Shown here: piece after piece, positions 63,109 to 64,000 of the stretch | Layout: every line of letters starts with the position of its first letter | Position numbering within the stretch: the stretch's first letter is position 1 | Assembly: GCA_965205735.1 (NCBI GenBank) | Contig: OZ242179.1 | Location: 1,240,001 to 1,304,000, forward strand | DNA length: 64,000 nt | From: VXNE01 sp965205735 | GTDB lineage: Bacteria; Pseudomonadota; Gammaproteobacteria; Pseudomonadales; Azotimanducaceae | Direction of reading: 5' to 3' | Translations under genes and position numbers: made by a program | The notes under the pieces: model-generated | Seen by the model: only the letters and a program-made list of their open reading frames with translations | The model's database searches: none | Told to the model about the DNA's origin: nothing

Positions 63109-64000
63109 ATGACGCAACCGAGAAGTGAACTGGTTGACCGCGAGAACGGCGGCTTCTACCACCTCTTTAACCGCTGCGTGCGCCAGGCCTGGCTCTGCGG
63201 CGAAGACCCCAACACGGGCGAGAACTTCGACCACCGCCGCGGCTGGATCGAACACCGGCTGCTCGCCCTGACCGACGTCTTCGCCCTCGACGTGTACGCC
63301 TACGCCGTCATGTCGAACCACTACCACATTGTCGTCAACTACTGCCCCGCGCGCGCCCGCGACTGGTCCGACGAGGAAGTCGCGCGGCGCTGGCTGACCG
63401 TGTTCGGCCGGCGCCCGGCGGATCCTCAGGCGCGCGCGGCCCAAGAGGCGGGGCTGCTGGCGGATCCGGCGCGGCTGGGCGAACTCCGGCGGCGGCTGGG
63501 CGACCTGTCCTGGTATATGAGGGCCCTCAACGAGAACATCGCGCGCCGTGCGAACGCGGAGGAGGATCGCACGGGACACTTCTGGGAGGGGCGCTTCGAG
63601 TCGCGCCCGCTAGCGGACGCGAAGGCGGCGCACGCCTGCATGGTGTACAACGACCTGAATCCGCTGCGGGCGGGCATGGTGGCGCGGCTCGACGCGCCGC
63701 AGCAAACGTCGCTGTGGCATCGGCTGGAGGAAGCGGCGGAGACGCCGGCGCGGCTACGCGAGCCGCTGCGGCCGCTGCACCTCGAACGCGGCTCGGGGCG
63801 CGTGATCACCGCCGGGGAGCCGGGGCTGGCGACGACCCTGGCGGCGTACCTCGCGCAGGCGGAGTGGACGGCGGCGCGCTGCCGCGGCGAGCGTGCGAGC
63901 AGCGATCCGCCACTGTCCTGGGGTAGCCGCAGCACCTGGCTGACGACGTTCGCCGCGCAGCGCCGCCGGGGCCGGCGCCGAGGCGAGACCCCGGCGTGGC
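63109..64000 (+). CDS. REP-associated tyrosine transposase (RAYT, Y1/HUH), runs off window
   Basis: ATG 63109 (MTQPRSELVDRENGGFYHLF) opens a frame with no stop to the end of the window (297 codons). The Y1-transposase domain shows FYHLFNRCVRQAWLC, the HUH motif in VMSNHYHIVVNY, and the region with the likely catalytic Tyr (LSWYMRALNENIARRANAEE) followed by TGHFWEGRFESRPL and VYNDLNPLRAGM, all typical of RAYT proteins. These single-strand nucleases mobilise short palindromic repeats found beside their own gene. Here the adjacent repeats are the GGGACACCCAT family. The C-terminal end lies outside the window. Confidence 0.9.
   Translation, partial: MTQPRSELVDRENGGFYHLFNRCVRQAWLCGEDPNTGENFDHRRGWIEHRLLALTDVFALDVYAYAVMSNHYHIVVNYCPARARDWSDEEVARRWLTVFGRRPADPQARAAQEAGLLADPARLGELRRRLGDLSWYMRALNENIARRANAEEDRTGHFWEGRFESRPLADAKAAHACMVYNDLNPLRAGMVARLDAPQQTSLWHRLEEAAETPARLREPLRPLHLERGSGRVITAGEPGLATTLAAYLAQAEWTAARCRGERASSDPPLSWGSRSTWLTTFAAQRRRGRRRGETPAW

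Overview
The window is GC-rich proteobacterial chromosome, most likely from a gammaproteobacterium-like, possibly host-associated lineage. This rests on a type II secretion (T2SS) gene set, HicAB and HigA modules, acetoacetyl-CoA synthetase, and gene content and codon use throughout. No rRNA or complete tRNA gene is present to settle the taxonomy. Intact housekeeping genes alternate with stretches full of duplicated, truncated and frameshifted gene pieces, miniature transposons and short-repeat clusters. This is what an expanding or decaying accessory genome looks like.

Layout. 0-4.2 kb: remnant of a prophage or integrated element (decayed terminase, HNH nuclease and small membrane genes), followed by two copies of a tRNA 3' end, probable attachment-site traces. 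4.2-13.9 kb: core-like block with a TolB/FlgO-like TPR protein, a Ser/Thr kinase next to a MORN-repeat protein, pyruvate kinase, and a DNA-repair pair (iron-sulfur Rad3/DinG-type helicase, frameshifted at a homopolymer, translationally coupled to a FAN1-like VRR-NUC nuclease). 14-18.4 kb: first short-repeat array, truncated Rpn-type gene, sulfotransferase, a 277-bp MITE, an acyl-CoA ligase and an orphan HigA-like antitoxin. 18.4-26.4 kb: mosaic locus made of three repeated modules: a phosphopantetheinyl transferase, a C-terminally anchored heptad-repeat coiled-coil protein (three genes plus a remnant, all behind the same leaderless-type promoter), and a secreted protein with EF-hand-like loops (one fuller copy and several fragments).

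26.5-57.5 kb: a T2SS gene cluster on the minus strand, broken up by insertions. In transcription order it reads gspE, F, G, H, [Uma2/Rpn insertion], I, J, K, L, M, [about 12 kb of insertion and duplication debris], two TMTC-like membrane TPR proteins, gspC, gspD. The debris zone (34.4-46.3 kb) holds one intact MATE transporter and at least six fragments of the same gene, an intact Rpn nuclease/transposase with fragments, a glycosyltransferase, a HEPN-type two-gene unit, a small-protein/nuclease pair, and a HicAB pair whose toxin carries a MITE in its last codons. 57.8-64 kb: a fused hydrolase/CinA-like/nucleotidyltransferase gene, acetoacetyl-CoA synthetase, and at the right edge a REP-associated tyrosine transposase (RAYT) whose upstream region contains the short repeats found in clusters across the window.

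The most distinctive feature is an 11-bp motif, GGGACACCCAT or GGGACAGCCAT, present about 60 times in at least seven clusters. The clusters are mainly in divergent intergenic regions and at insertion boundaries, but one also lies inside T2SS pseudopilin genes. Its co-occurrence with the RAYT suggests an unusual REP-like mobile repeat system.
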